From the NCBI RefSeq assembly GCF_013522725.1, contig NZ_JAAMRF010000012.1, positions 1 through 64,000 of the forward strand: DNA of 64,000 nt, written 5' to 3'. The notes beneath the pieces were generated by a model, which ran no database searches, was not told where the DNA came from, and saw only the letters and a list, made by a program, of their open reading frames with translations. Shown piece after piece: positions 9,829 to 19,736 of the stretch. Position 1 is the stretch's first letter, and each line of letters starts with the position of its first letter. The DNA comes from Stutzerimonas azotifigens. Its GTDB lineage: Bacteria; Pseudomonadota; Gammaproteobacteria; Pseudomonadales; Pseudomonadaceae. A program made the translations under genes and the position numbers.

Positions 9829-9936
9829 GGTTCGAGCATACAAAAGGGCGTTTCGCCATTCGATTGCACTAGGACAATAGAGTTGGCAGCAGCGGCAGGG
9901 GATGCTTGCATGGCTCAATCGGACAAAGAGGCGGAC

Positions 9937-11334
9937 ATGCAGCACTGGAAACAGGCCCTATCCGCGGTGCGCTGCGGCGAGACCAAGTACAAACGGCTGG
10001 TACACGCCATCGTCGCCGATATCGAACAGGGCCGGCTCGGCGATGGCCAGCGGCTACCGCCCCAGCGCCAGATCGCCACCGCCTTGGGCATCAGCATGCA
10101 GACGGTGACCAATGCCTACAAGGAGCTCGAGCGCCAGGGGCTGGTGCGCTGCGAGGTGGGACGTGGCAGCTTCGTTTCCCGGCGCACCAGCGAGCGGGTC
10201 GCCACCTCGATGCTCGACAGCGAAGGCGAGCTGCTGGATTTTTCCAGCGCCCGCATCGTTCATACCCTCGAGCACGACCGTCTCTGGCAGCAGACCTGCC
10301 TGGAGCTGGCCGGCGAAGCCGAACAGCCGTGGATGCGCGCCTTTCGCCCGATCGCAGGCTTCGAGCGGCATCGCGAAGCGGCGGTCGGCTGGCTCGCTCA
10401 TCTTGGTCTGACGGTGGAAAGCCGCGACCTGCTGCTGACCAATGGCGCGTCCCACGGTATCTTCCTGGCCCTGGCGTCTCTGGCGGGTCCCGACGACGTG
10501 GTGCTCTGCGCCGGGCTGTCCGACCACGGCGTGATCGGCGCATCGCAGGTGCTGGGCTTCACCCTGCGCAGCCTGGAAATGGATGCCGACGGGATCGATC
10601 CGGAGCACTTCGAGGACCTTTGCGCCAATGAGCGGATCACCGCCCTGGTCTGCACGCCGAACCTGAACAACCCCACCAGTTGCGTGATGCCCGACGCCCG
10701 GCGCCGTGAGATCGCCGGCATCGCGCGGCAATACGGCGTGCACGTGATCGAGGACGACGTCTACGGTCCGCTGCTGGCCGGCCAGCAGAAGGCGCGGCCG
10801 ATCAGCCATTACTTGCCGGAACTGTCGTTCTATTGCACCAGCATGACCAAGTCGGTGCTTTCCGGCTTGCGCCTGGGCTACCTGGCGATGCCCAAGCGTC
10901 TGGCGCTGCGCACCGAGAGCATCCTGCGGGTCAATAGCTGGATGGCCACGCCGCTGCTGGGCGAGATCGCCACGCGCTGGATCGAGGGCGGCCAGGCCGA
11001 GGCGCTGGTGCAACTGCAGCGCCAGCTGCTGGCCAACCGGCAGGCCATGGTCGAGCAGGAGTTGGGTGAGCACCTGCTGCGCAACCATGTCTACTCGCTC
11101 AATGCCTGGCTGCGGGTGCCGGATTACTGGGAAGCCGAAATGCTGCAGCGCGAGCTGCGCCAGCGGCAGATCGCCCTGACCCTGCCCGATCCTTTCATGC
11201 CGCCCGGTGCCCCGCGTCCGCGAGCGATGCGCCTGTGCGTAGGGGCCGAGTGCAGCGAGGCGCAGATGCGCCAGGGGTTGCAAGCGGTGCGCGAAGTCTT
11301 CGAGCAGTACCCGCACATCCATCAGGATTTCTGA
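9937..11334 (+). CDS. enuR: MocR-type (GntR/aminotransferase) regulator of ectoine catabolism
   Basis: 465 residues from the ATG at 9937, which has an AGGCGG ribosome binding site; in-frame starts at 9910 and 9883 are alternatives. The N-terminus is a GntR winged helix (about residues 15-80, with PPQRQIATALGISMQTVTNA). A fold-type I aminotransferase-like domain follows, with the PLP-binding lysine at residue 305 in TSMTKSVLSGLRLGY. EnuR of other bacteria binds ectoine breakdown intermediates through PLP and controls the ehu/uehABC and eut/doe genes. Its position between transport and catabolic genes fits that role. Confidence 0.9.
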   Translation: MQHWKQALSAVRCGETKYKRLVHAIVADIEQGRLGDGQRLPPQRQIATALGISMQTVTNAYKELERQGLVRCEVGRGSFVSRRTSERVATSMLDSEGELLDFSSARIVHTLEHDRLWQQTCLELAGEAEQPWMRAFRPIAGFERHREAAVGWLAHLGLTVESRDLLLTNGASHGIFLALASLAGPDDVVLCAGLSDHGVIGASQVLGFTLRSLEMDADGIDPEHFEDLCANERITALVCTPNLNNPTSCVMPDARRREIAGIARQYGVHVIEDDVYGPLLAGQQKARPISHYLPELSFYCTSMTKSVLSGLRLGYLAMPKRLALRTESILRVNSWMATPLLGEIATRWIEGGQAEALVQLQRQLLANRQAMVEQELGEHLLRNHVYSLNAWLRVPDYWEAEMLQRELRQRQIALTLPDPFMPPGAPRPRAMRLCVGAECSEAQMRQGLQAVREVFEQYPHIHQDF

Positions 11335-11468
11335 CGCAGGCCTGTGTGAGCGGCGCTTTCGGGCCGATTGCCATGCCTGAAAAAAATAGCGTCCTAGTAC
11401 ATTCAGCGATTGTGCGGAGCACTTTTACACTCGCCCGAAATCGGACTTCACGGGAAGACCTTCGGGCC

Positions 11469-12440
11469 ATGCAGACCCTCCAGCCAGACGCGATACAGGC
11501 CGCCCGCCAGCACATCGGTGAGCTGGTGCGGGTGACGCCGCTCGAACCTTCGGCGAGCCTTTCACAGCGGCTCGGCGTGCCGGTGTGGCTCAAGCTTGAA
11601 TCGCAGCAGGCCACCGGCAGCTTCAAGCTGCGCGGTGCGGCCAACGCGGTGGCGCAGCTTTCGGCCGAGGCACGCCGCGGCGGCGTGGTCACCGCCTCGA
11701 CGGGCAACCACGGGCGGGCCCTGGCCTACGCCGCCGCGCAGCAGGGCGTCAGGGCCACCGTATGCCTGTCGCGCCTGGTGCCGGCGAACAAGGTCGAGGC
11801 GATCCGTGCGCTCGGCGCCGAGGTGCGCATCTGCGGTGACAGCCAGGACGCCGCCGAGGCAATGGCGCTGAGCCTGGCCGCCGAGGAGGGCGCCACCTAC
11901 CTGCCGCCGTTCGACCATCCGCACATCATCGCCGGCCAGGGCACCCTAGGGCTGGAGATCCTCGAGCAGTGCCCCGAGGTCGCCGAAGTGCTGGTGCCGT
12001 TATCCGGCGGCGGCCTCTTCGCCGGCGTGGCGCTGGCGCTCAAGAGCGCGCGTGCGCAGATCCGCCTTCACGGCATCAGCATGCGTCGCGGCGCCGCGAT
12101 GCACGCCAGCCTACAGGCTGGCCATCCACTGGAAGTCGAAGAGCTGCCGACCCTGGCCGACTCGCTGGGCGGCGGTATCGGCCTGCAGAACCGTTACACC
12201 TTCGCCATGACCCAGTCGCTCTGCGACGAGCTGCACCTGCTCGACGAGCCGGCGATCGCCGCCGGCATCCGCCACGCCTACCGCGAGGAGCGGCAGGTGG
12301 TGGAAGGCGCCGGCGCCGTGGGTATCTCGGCCCTGCTCGAAGGGCTGATCGAGCCGCGCGGGCCGGTGGTCGTGGTGGTCAGCGGGCGCAACATCGACAT
12401 TCAACAGCACCTGCGGGTGATCAACGGCGAGGTCAGCTGA
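11469..12440 (+). CDS. eutB: EutB, PLP-dependent threonine dehydratase-like enzyme of (hydroxy)ectoine catabolism
   Basis: 323 residues, fold-type II PLP enzyme. The PLP lysine lies in GSFKLRGA, the substrate/phosphate loops are STGNHGRALAY and PLSGGGLFAG. It resembles threonine/serine dehydratases, but its position next to eutC and doeA marks it as EutB, proposed to act on the hydroxylated intermediate of hydroxyectoine. The 134-base gap after enuR leaves room for its own promoter. The usual companion eutA is not present in this window. Confidence 0.82.
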   Translation: MQTLQPDAIQAARQHIGELVRVTPLEPSASLSQRLGVPVWLKLESQQATGSFKLRGAANAVAQLSAEARRGGVVTASTGNHGRALAYAAAQQGVRATVCLSRLVPANKVEAIRALGAEVRICGDSQDAAEAMALSLAAEEGATYLPPFDHPHIIAGQGTLGLEILEQCPEVAEVLVPLSGGGLFAGVALALKSARAQIRLHGISMRRGAAMHASLQAGHPLEVEELPTLADSLGGGIGLQNRYTFAMTQSLCDELHLLDEPAIAAGIRHAYREERQVVEGAGAVGISALLEGLIEPRGPVVVVVSGRNIDIQQHLRVINGEVS

Positions 12441-12475
12441 TCCGGCGGCGCCGGACAGCGATTCGGAGGAATACC

Positions 12476-13459
12476 ATGGCGAACGTCGTTCTGCTCAATG
12501 AATCCGATCTGCGCGCCTGCGTCGGGCTCGATCACGCCAGCCTGGATGCCGTGGAGCAGGCCTTCGCGCTGCTGGCTACCGCGGCGGTAGCGATGCCGCC
12601 GATCCTGCGTCTGGACATTCCCGAGCATAACGGCGAGGTGGACGTGAAGACCGCCTACCTGCCGGGCATCCCGCGTTTCGCGATCAAGGTCAGTCCCGGC
12701 TTCTTCGACAACCCCCAGCGCGGCCTGCCGAGCCTCAACGGCATGATGATGCTGCTCTCGGCTGAAACCGGTCTGCTCGAGGCGCTGCTGCTCGACAACG
12801 GCTACCTGACCGCGGTGCGTACCGCCGCCGCCGGTGCGCTGGCGGCCAAATGGCTGGCCCGGGAAGACGCCAGCCGCGTCGCGATTCTCGGTGCCGGCGA
12901 GCAGGCACGTCTGCAGCTTGCCGCGCTGCGCCTGGTGCGGGATGTGCGCGAGGTGCGCATCTGGGCACGCGACGCCGGCAAGGCCGCCGCTTTCGCTGCC
13001 GACATCGAAGGGCTCGATGCCCGCGCCTGTTCGAGCATCGACGAGGCGCTGGCCGAGGCCGACATCGCCCTGACAACCACGCCCAGCCGCGAGCCGCTGA
13101 TCGAAGCGCGCCACCTGCGTCCGGGGCTGCACATCACCGCGATGGGCTCGGACGCCGAACACAAGAATGAAGTCGCCCCGGCCGCACTGGCCGCGGTCGA
13201 TCTCTACATCGCCGACCGCCTGAGCCAGACCCGTCTGCTCGGTGAACTGCACCACGCGCTGGAGGCGGGTTGCGTCAGCGACGAGAACGGATTCACCGAG
13301 CTGGGACGGGTGATTGCCGCAGAGCATCCCGGCCGCACCTCGCCGCAGCAGGTCACGCTGTGCGACCTGACCGGCACCGGTGCGCAGGACACCGCCATCG
13401 CCAGCTTCGCCTTTGCGCGCGCGCAAGCGCTCGGAAAGGGTTTCGCGTTTTCTTCCTAG
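12476..13459 (+). CDS. eutC: EutC, ornithine cyclodeaminase/mu-crystallin family enzyme
   Basis: 327 residues, start preceded by a very strong CGGAGGA site. The family is NAD(P)-dependent: a Rossmann segment VAILGAGEQARLQLAALRLV is in the middle, with the family motifs DNGYLTAVRTAAAGALAA and GSDAEHKNEV. In ectoine clusters EutC acts with EutB on hydroxyectoine-derived intermediates, probably as an imine reductase. Alternative: a true ornithine cyclodeaminase or ketimine reductase, less likely in this context. Confidence 0.82.
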   Translation: MANVVLLNESDLRACVGLDHASLDAVEQAFALLATAAVAMPPILRLDIPEHNGEVDVKTAYLPGIPRFAIKVSPGFFDNPQRGLPSLNGMMMLLSAETGLLEALLLDNGYLTAVRTAAAGALAAKWLAREDASRVAILGAGEQARLQLAALRLVRDVREVRIWARDAGKAAAFAADIEGLDARACSSIDEALAEADIALTTTPSREPLIEARHLRPGLHITAMGSDAEHKNEVAPAALAAVDLYIADRLSQTRLLGELHHALEAGCVSDENGFTELGRVIAAEHPGRTSPQQVTLCDLTGTGAQDTAIASFAFARAQALGKGFAFSS

Positions 13460-13533
13460 TGCCAGCGGCAGGCGCCCGGGTCTCACTGCCAACGCCGTAA
13501 CCCCATTATCGAGCCATACATGAGGGCAGTTGC

Positions 13534-14724
13534 ATGTCCGAAATCGTCGTCAATCTCCCGTTCAGCCGGGAGGAATATGCCACGCGCATCGCCAAGACCC
13601 GCAAGGCCATGGAAGCGCAGGGCATCGAACTGCTGATCGTCACCGACCCGTCCAACATGGCCTGGCTGACCGGCTATGATGGCTGGTCCTTCTATGTCCA
13701 CCAATGCGTGCTGTTGCCGATGGAGGGCGACCCGGTCTGGTTCGGCCGTGGCCAGGACGCCAACGGCGCGCGGCGCACCGCTTTCATGGGCGATGCCGAC
13801 ATCATCGGTTACCCGGATCACTATGTGCAGTCGCGGGTGCGTCACCCGATGGATTACCTGTCGCTGGAAGTCATCGTCGCCCGCGGCTGGGAGCGCCTCG
13901 GCATCGGTGTCGAGCTGGACAACTACTACTTCAGCGCCGCGGCCTACGGGTCGCTGCGCCGGCATCTGCCCTGCGTGCGCTGGTGCGATGCGACAGGGCT
14001 GGTCAACTGGCAGCGAGCGATCAAGTCGGCGAAGGAGATCGAATACATGCGCGTCGCCGCGCGCATCGTCGATCGCATGCATGAGGCGATCTACGAGCGG
14101 ATCGAACCGGGCCTGCGCAAGAACGAGCTGGTCGCCGAAATCTACCGCGCCGGTATCTGCGGCGTGGAGGGTCATGGCGGCGACTACCCGGCCATCGTCC
14201 CGTTGCTGCCTACCGGTGCCGATGCCAGCGCGCCGCATCTGACCTGGGACGACACGCCTTTCAAGCGCGGTGCCGGCACCTTCTTCGAGATCGCGGGCTG
14301 CTACAAGCGTTACCACTGCCCGCTGTCGCGCACCATCTACCTCGGCAAGCCGCCGCAGCATTTCATCGATGCCGAGCAGGCGGTGCTCGAGGGCATCGCT
14401 GCGGGCCTGGAGGTGGCCAAGCCCGGCAACACCACCGGCCAGGTCGCCGCGGCGCTGTTCAACGTGCTGGAGAAGTCCGGCATCCACAAGGACAGCCGCT
14501 GCGGCTACCCCATCGGTCTGAGTTATCCGCCGGACTGGGGCGAGCGCACCATGAGCCTGCGGCGCAGCGATGAAAGCGTGCTGCAGCCGGGGATGACCTT
14601 CCACTTCATGCCGGGACTGTGGATGGAGGACTGGGGGCTGGAGATCACCGAAAGCCTGCTGATCACCGAAACCGGAGCCGAGACGTTCTGCGATGCGCCG
14701 CGCAAGCTGTTCGTCAAGGATTGA
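13534..14724 (+). CDS. doeA: Ectoine hydrolase (DoeA/EutD)
   Basis: 396 residues, M24 (creatinase/aminopeptidase P-like) fold. The N-terminal creatinase domain (about residues 1-165, LLIVTDPSNMAWLTGYDGWSF is its hallmark, quoted in part as NMAWLTGYDGW) precedes the pita-bread domain with GVEGHGGDYPAIVPLLP and HFMPGLWMEDWGLEITESL. DoeA opens the ectoine ring to N-acetyl-diaminobutyrate. DoeB is encoded 120 bases downstream, and the hydrolase and deacetylase are known to work as a pair. Length is typical. Confidence 0.92.
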   Translation: MSEIVVNLPFSREEYATRIAKTRKAMEAQGIELLIVTDPSNMAWLTGYDGWSFYVHQCVLLPMEGDPVWFGRGQDANGARRTAFMGDADIIGYPDHYVQSRVRHPMDYLSLEVIVARGWERLGIGVELDNYYFSAAAYGSLRRHLPCVRWCDATGLVNWQRAIKSAKEIEYMRVAARIVDRMHEAIYERIEPGLRKNELVAEIYRAGICGVEGHGGDYPAIVPLLPTGADASAPHLTWDDTPFKRGAGTFFEIAGCYKRYHCPLSRTIYLGKPPQHFIDAEQAVLEGIAAGLEVAKPGNTTGQVAAALFNVLEKSGIHKDSRCGYPIGLSYPPDWGERTMSLRRSDESVLQPGMTFHFMPGLWMEDWGLEITESLLITETGAETFCDAPRKLFVKD

Positions 14725-14844
14725 GCGCTTTGCCGCCTGGCCGCCCTGTCTGCAGGCGGACCACCGCGCAGCGTTTGTTCACCCGCCCACTGACGTCGAA
14801 GGCGGACAAGCCTTCGGCGTGTTCGCCCTCGCTGGATATCTGTC

Positions 14845-15846
14845 ATGACCCCACTGCGCGACAACCCCATCAGCCCCACCGTGGATTTCGACCGCGACGG
14901 GGTACAGCACGGCTTTCTCAAACTGCCCTATTCGCGGGACGACTCCGCCTGGGGCGCGATCATGATTCCCCTGACTGTGGTGAAGAACGGCGCCGGCCCC
15001 ACCGCATTGTTCACCGGCGGTAACCACGGCGACGAGTACGAAGGGCCCCTGGCCCTCACCAAGCTGGCGCGAGAGCTGGACGTCGAACAGGTGCGTGGAC
15101 GAGTCATCATCGTCCCGTTCATGAACCTGCCGGCCGTGCACGCCGGCACCCGCACCTCGCCGATCGATCGCGGCAACCTCAACCGCAGCTTTCCGGGCCG
15201 GCCGGACGGTAGCGTGACGGAGAAGATCGCCGATTATTTCCAGCGCACTCTACTGCCGATGGCCGACCTGGTGCTGGACATCCACTCCGGCGGCAAGACC
15301 CTGGATTTCCTGCCCTTCGCGGCCTGCCACCTATTGCCCGACAAGGCCCAGCAGGCACGCTGCGAAGCGGGCATGCGCGCCTTTGCCGCGCCCTACTGCA
15401 TGCAGATGCTCGAACTCGACGCGGTGGGCATGTACGACAGCGCCGCCGAACAGCAGGGCAAGGTGTTCGTCACCACCGAACTCGGTGGCGGCGGCAGCAG
15501 CACGGCAAAGAGTTTGGCCATCGCCGAACGTGGAGTACGCAACCTGCTGATCCACTTCGACATGCTCGAAGGCGAGCTGGAGCGGAGCGAGTCGGTGATC
15601 CTCGACATGCCCGACGACGGTTGCTTCCTGTGCAGCGAGAGCGACGGGCTGCTGGAGATGTGCAAGGACCTGGGCGAGACCGTGCAGACCGGCGAGCTGG
15701 TCGCGCGGGTCCACGACGCCCGCCGCACCGGCGTGGCCCCGGTGGAATACCGCGCGCGGCGCGGCGGCCTGATCAGCGCGAGGCATTTCCCCGGGCGGGT
15801 GCAGAGCGGGGATACGCTGGCGGTGATTGCGGAGGTGGTGGGGTGA
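14845..15846 (+). CDS. doeB: N-alpha-acetyl-L-2,4-diaminobutyrate deacetylase (DoeB/EutE)
   Basis: 333 residues, succinylglutamate desuccinylase/aspartoacylase (M14-like zinc) family. The zinc site is seen as GGNHGDEYEG (His and Glu) and the later DIHSGG histidine; the substrate arginines are in NLNRSFPGRPDG. It deacetylates the product of DoeA to L-2,4-diaminobutyrate. Start ATG at 14845 with a weak GGAT site. The gap from doeA and the 3' repeat suggest some decay or recombination around the junctions, but the gene is intact. Confidence 0.92.
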   Translation: MTPLRDNPISPTVDFDRDGVQHGFLKLPYSRDDSAWGAIMIPLTVVKNGAGPTALFTGGNHGDEYEGPLALTKLARELDVEQVRGRVIIVPFMNLPAVHAGTRTSPIDRGNLNRSFPGRPDGSVTEKIADYFQRTLLPMADLVLDIHSGGKTLDFLPFAACHLLPDKAQQARCEAGMRAFAAPYCMQMLELDAVGMYDSAAEQQGKVFVTTELGGGGSSTAKSLAIAERGVRNLLIHFDMLEGELERSESVILDMPDDGCFLCSESDGLLEMCKDLGETVQTGELVARVHDARRTGVAPVEYRARRGGLISARHFPGRVQSGDTLAVIAEVVG

Positions 15847-15865
15847 GGGGAGCCTGGTCAGGTTT

Positions 15866-15906
15866 CCCTCATCTGTCCTGCGGCACCTTCTCCGGAGGGA
15901 GAAAGG
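15866..15906. repeat. Intergenic palindromic repeat between doeB and doeX
   Basis: The stretch CCCTCATCTGTCCTGCGG followed by CACCTTCTCC-GGAGGGAGAAAGG forms a hairpin (CTTCTCC/GGAGGGAG). It resembles the dispersed CCCTCATCCG..CTTCTCC..GGGAGAAGG repeats common between genes in Pseudomonas and relatives. Similar elements are at 23661-23695 and 62831-62865. Confidence 0.6.
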
Positions 15907-15950
15907 AATCTGAAGCGCGTTTGCGGCGCGCTCTTTGAAGGGGTAAGCCC

Positions 15951-16427
15951 ATGCACAAGATCGACCGCTATGACCTGAAGATCCTGCGCATCCTGTCCGA
16001 GGACGGGCGGATCACCAAGTCGGCGCTGGCCGAGGCCATCAACCTGTCGGTGACCCCGGCCTGGGAGCGCGTGCGCAAGCTCGAGGCCGCCGGGCTGGTG
16101 CGTGGCTATCGCGCGCTGATCGACTGGGGCGCGCTGTTCCGCACACAGCAGGTGCTGGTGGAAATCAGCCTCGCGCGGCACACCGCGCAGGACATGCGCC
16201 GCTTCGAGCAGCGCTTCGCCGAAGCCCCGGAAGTCGCCTTCTGCTATGCCACCGGCGGCGGCGTCGATTACATCGCGATGATCCGAGCCCGCGACATCGA
16301 CCACTATCAGCGCTTCATCGACGCGCTGCTGCTGGAAGACCTGGGGATCGAGCGCTACTACACCTACATCGTGACCAAGACGGTGAAGACAGCCGAAGAC
16401 CTTCCCCCGGCCGACGCCTACGAGTAG
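15951..16427 (+). CDS. doeX: Lrp/AsnC-family regulator of the ectoine degradation genes
   Basis: 158 residues. An N-terminal helix-turn-helix (DRYDLKILRILSEDGRI through SVTPAWERVRKLEAAG, about residues 4-50) is followed by the RAM ligand/oligomerisation domain. DoeX is the AsnC-type regulator adjoining doeAB in Halomonas and other ectoine degraders. Ribosome binding site GAAGGGG. It is the last gene of the first half of the catabolic cluster; doeC and doeD follow only after a 5.7-kb insertion. Confidence 0.85.
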   Translation: MHKIDRYDLKILRILSEDGRITKSALAEAINLSVTPAWERVRKLEAAGLVRGYRALIDWGALFRTQQVLVEISLARHTAQDMRRFEQRFAEAPEVAFCYATGGGVDYIAMIRARDIDHYQRFIDALLLEDLGIERYYTYIVTKTVKTAEDLPPADAYE

Positions 16428-16531
16428 CTCACTCGGTGGCATCGACTGACGTAGGCGCGTCCTGCAGCTTCAGCTGCCTCGCGCGCGGTACTCGGGCATG
16501 ATCGCAGCTTTGACCCACCGGAGACGCTGTC

Positions 16532-17419
16532 TTGGCCCTTGACCCGATTTCCCTCAAGCTCTTCATCCGGGTGGTCGAAGAGGGCCGCATCGCCGCGGCG
16601 GCGAACAGCGAGCACATTGCCGCGGCGGCGGTGAGCAAGCGCCTCGGCGAACTGGAAGCGACCCTCGGCACGCAGCTGTTGATTCGCACCAACAAGGGCG
16701 TGGTGCCCACGGCGGCCGGATTGGCTTTGCTCGGTCCTGCGCGCGCCGCGTTGCGCGGCCTGGAGCAGATCGAGTCGCAGATGGAGGACTACCGGCTCGG
16801 CGTTCGCGGCGACGTCCGGATTGCCGCCAACATCTCTTCGCTTTCGCAGTTCCTGCCCGGCGACCTCAAGGCCTTTTCGGCACGCTACCCACAGGTGAAC
16901 ATCCACTTGGAGGAAAGCGTCAGCACGCGGACGCTGCAGGCTGTCGCCAGCAATTCGGTCGACCTCGGCATCTTCAGCTACGGCAGCCTTCCGGTGGATC
17001 TGGAGGTGCGCCCCTATCGCCGCGATCAGCTCATGCTGATCACGCCGGCCGACCATGTTCTCGCGGGAAGGCAGAAGGTCCGCTTCCGGGACACGCTCGA
17101 TTACCCGTACGTGGGCATGCGCGCCGACAGTGCCCTGTCGATCATGATGGCGGCGGCCGCAAACGAGATGGCGCGCCCCTGGCATGTACGGATGCACGTG
17201 GCCAGCTATGACGTGCTGTGCCTGATGGTCGATGCCGGGCTCGGGCTGGCGCTGCTGCCGAAACAGGTGGCCAGACACCACGCCAACCAGCTGGCGCTCG
17301 CGGTGGTCGAGATGGACGAGACCTGGACTTATCGCGAACTCAAGCTTTGCGTGCGGGATTACGCCGCGCTTCCGGTGGCCGCTCGCCTCTTGGTCGATCA
17401 CCTGCAGGGCAAGCTCTGA
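16532..17419 (+). CDS. LysR-family transcriptional regulator
   Basis: 295 residues, TTG start with a GGAG site. N-terminal winged helix (about residues 1-65, LKLFIRVVEEGRIAAAAN and KRLGELEATLGTQLL), then a periplasmic-binding-protein-like effector domain. It precedes a LeuC/LeuD-like pair and a carboxylate carrier in the same direction, so it probably controls that unit. The inducer is unknown; an organic acid handled by the unit is the natural guess. Confidence 0.87.
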   Translation: MALDPISLKLFIRVVEEGRIAAAANSEHIAAAAVSKRLGELEATLGTQLLIRTNKGVVPTAAGLALLGPARAALRGLEQIESQMEDYRLGVRGDVRIAANISSLSQFLPGDLKAFSARYPQVNIHLEESVSTRTLQAVASNSVDLGIFSYGSLPVDLEVRPYRRDQLMLITPADHVLAGRQKVRFRDTLDYPYVGMRADSALSIMMAAAANEMARPWHVRMHVASYDVLCLMVDAGLGLALLPKQVARHHANQLALAVVEMDETWTYRELKLCVRDYAALPVAARLLVDHLQGKL

Positions 17420-17535
17420 TCCAGCCTCTCGCCTGCTAGTCATCGCGAAACGCGATGGCGGGCTCGCAATCCATTGCTATGCAGCTCTGCCGGAACGCCC
17501 CTACATTGCCTCCAAACAATGATAAGGAGACGGCG

Positions 17536-18939
17536 ATGGCAGAGGCCAAAACGCTCTTTCAGAAACTGTGGGACAGCCACCGGGTCGTCGACCTGGACGA
17601 CGGCGAAGCACTCGTCTACATCGATCGCCATCTGGTCAACGAAGTGACCAGCCCCCAGGCGTTCGAAGGCCTCGGACGGCGTGGCCGAAAGCCCTGGCGA
17701 GTCGATGCGGTGCTCGCGGCCGCGGATCACAACGTACCCACGCTGATGCGCTCGCAGGGCATCTCCGACCAGCTGGCGCTGGTGCAGGTTCGCGCCCTGG
17801 CGAGCAACTGCCAGGCCCTGGGTATCACCCACTACGGCATGGATGACGCGCGCCAGGGCATCCTGCATGTCATCGCGCCTGAACTGGGCATCACCCAGCC
17901 CGGAATGACCATCGCCTGCGGCGATTCCCACACCAGTACGCATGGCGCCTTCGGTGCGCTGGCCTTCGGCATCGGGACCTCGGACATCGAACACCTGCTG
18001 GCGAGCCAGTGCCTGCGCATGCGGCCGCTCAAGACGCTGCGCATTACCGTCAGCGGCACGCTCGGCAAGGGCGTCTCGTCCAAGGATCTGGCCTTGGGCA
18101 TCATCGCCCGGCTGGGTGCATCGGGCGGGGCCGGGCATGCCATCGAGTTCGCCGGCGACACCATCGAATCGCTGTCGATGGAAGCGCGCATGACCCTGTG
18201 CAACATGTCCATCGAGGCGGGCGCCAGGGTCGGTCTGGTCGGGGTCGACCAGACGACGATCGATTACTTGCAGGGACGGGTGGCGGTGCCCTCGGGCGAT
18301 GCCTGGGAGCAGGCGCAGGCCTACTGGCGAGAATTCGTCAGCGACGAGGGCGCGCGCTTCGATCGCGAACTGGCCATCTCGGCGGAAAGCATCCAGCCGA
18401 TCGTCACCTGGGGCACCTCTCCGGACATGTCCTGCACGATCGATGGTCGCGTGCCCCTCCCCGAGGACATCGAGCCGACGCGCAGGGACAGTTACACCCA
18501 GGCCCTGTTCTACATGGATCTCTGTCCGGGCATGGCCATCAGCGATATACGCCTGGACAAGGTCTTCATCGGCTCCTGTACCAACGCCCGCATCGAAGAT
18601 CTGCGCATCGCCGCCTCGGTGGTGAAGGGACAGCGGGTGGCCTCCAGCATTCGCCAGGCGCTGGTCGTTCCCGGCTCCGGCATGGTCAAGGCGCAGGCGG
18701 AGGCCGAAGGCCTGGACCGTATCTTCGTCGACGCCGGATTCGAGTGGCGCGAGCCCGGTTGCTCCATGTGCCTGGGCATGAACGAGGATCGGCTGCTGCC
18801 CGGCGAGCGCTGCGCCTCCACTTCCAATCGCAATTTCGAAGGTCGTCAGGGGGCCGGTGGTCGATCCCATCTGGTCAGTCCGGCGATGGCCGCCGCGGCT
18901 GCCATCGCGGGGCATTTCGTAGACGTGCGCACCTGTTGA
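17536..18939 (+). CDS. LeuC-like hydro-lyase large subunit (isopropylmalate/maleate/citraconate hydratase type)
   Basis: 467 residues, AAGGAGA ribosome binding site. Aconitase-superfamily large subunit with the 4Fe-4S ligands in GSCTNAR and CSMCLGMN, and the [18 protein letters not shown] block. Overall it is very close in length and layout to 3-isopropylmalate dehydratase large subunit (E. coli 466). Against a biosynthetic role: there is no leuB or other leucine gene nearby, and it sits between a LysR regulator and a dicarboxylate carrier. Related heterodimers hydrate maleate (HbzIJ type) or citraconate. Substrate not assignable; a second leucine-type copy cannot be excluded. Confidence 0.8.
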   Translation: MAEAKTLFQKLWDSHRVVDLDDGEALVYIDRHLVNEVTSPQAFEGLGRRGRKPWRVDAVLAAADHNVPTLMRSQGISDQLALVQVRALASNCQALGITHYGMDDARQGILHVIAPELGITQPGMTIACGDSHTSTHGAFGALAFGIGTSDIEHLLASQCLRMRPLKTLRITVSGTLGKGVSSKDLALGIIARLGASGGAGHAIEFAGDTIESLSMEARMTLCNMSIEAGARVGLVGVDQTTIDYLQGRVAVPSGDAWEQAQAYWREFVSDEGARFDRELAISAESIQPIVTWGTSPDMSCTIDGRVPLPEDIEPTRRDSYTQALFYMDLCPGMAISDIRLDKVFIGSCTNARIEDLRIAASVVKGQRVASSIRQALVVPGSGMVKAQAEAEGLDRIFVDAGFEWREPGCSMCLGMNEDRLLPGERCASTSNRNFEGRQGAGGRSHLVSPAMAAAAAIAGHFVDVRTC

Positions 18940-18950
18940 GGAGTCGGCTC

Positions 18951-19601
18951 ATGCAACCTTTCACCACGCTAGATGGCCTGGTCGTTCCACTGGACAGGCG
19001 CGACGTCGACACCGACGCGATCATGCCCAAGCAGTTCATGAAATCGATTCGGCGCACCGGGTTCGGACAGAACCTGTTCGACAGTTGGCGCTACCTCGAT
19101 GAGGGCGTGCCGGGTGCCGACTGCAGCAACCGACCGCTGAATCCGGAGTTCTCTCTCAACCAGCCTCGTTACCAGGGCGCGCAGATCCTGCTGTGTCGCG
19201 ACAACTTCGGTTGCGGCTCCAGTCGCGAGCACGCCGTCTGGGGCATCGAGGAGTTCGGCTTCCGCGTGTTGCTGGGTACCAGCTTCGCCGACATTTTCTT
19301 CAATAACTGCCTGAAGAACGGCGTACTGCCCATACGGCTGGCGCCCGAGGTCATCGATTCGCTTTTCGTTCAGGTGGAGCAAACGCCGGGGCTGCGACTG
19401 CAGGTCGATCTGCCGCAGCAGCAGGTTCGTTGTGGCGAGCAGCAATGGCGCTTCGACATCGACGGCCACCGCAAGCATTGCCTGATCGAGGGGCTGGACG
19501 ACATCGACCTGACGCTTGCGCGCACCGACGAAATCGAGCGGTACGAGCAGCAGCGGCAGCGACGCACGCCCTGGCTGTTCGAACCGGTCGAAGGACTGTA
19601 A
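18951..19601 (+). CDS. LeuD-like hydro-lyase small subunit
   Basis: 216 residues starting [15 protein letters not shown], 11 bases after the large subunit gene. It is the swivelling domain of the aconitase superfamily; the [11 protein letters not shown] motif contacting the substrate carboxylate and the [11 protein letters not shown] start are intact. Slightly longer than E. coli LeuD (201). It must pair with the upstream LeuC-like subunit as a heterodimer. Confidence 0.8.
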   Translation: MQPFTTLDGLVVPLDRRDVDTDAIMPKQFMKSIRRTGFGQNLFDSWRYLDEGVPGADCSNRPLNPEFSLNQPRYQGAQILLCRDNFGCGSSREHAVWGIEEFGFRVLLGTSFADIFFNNCLKNGVLPIRLAPEVIDSLFVQVEQTPGLRLQVDLPQQQVRCGEQQWRFDIDGHRKHCLIEGLDDIDLTLARTDEIERYEQQRQRRTPWLFEPVEGL

Positions 19602-19736
19602 CGAGGTCGGATCTCGACGACATCAGGGCACCTTCCGACGCGGCGGATTCCGGCGCGTCGTAGCGCGGCTGGCCGCAAACACCCTCCGCGCGCGTTTCAG
19701 CTTCCCATTCCAATAACAAAACGGGGATATTCCTAC

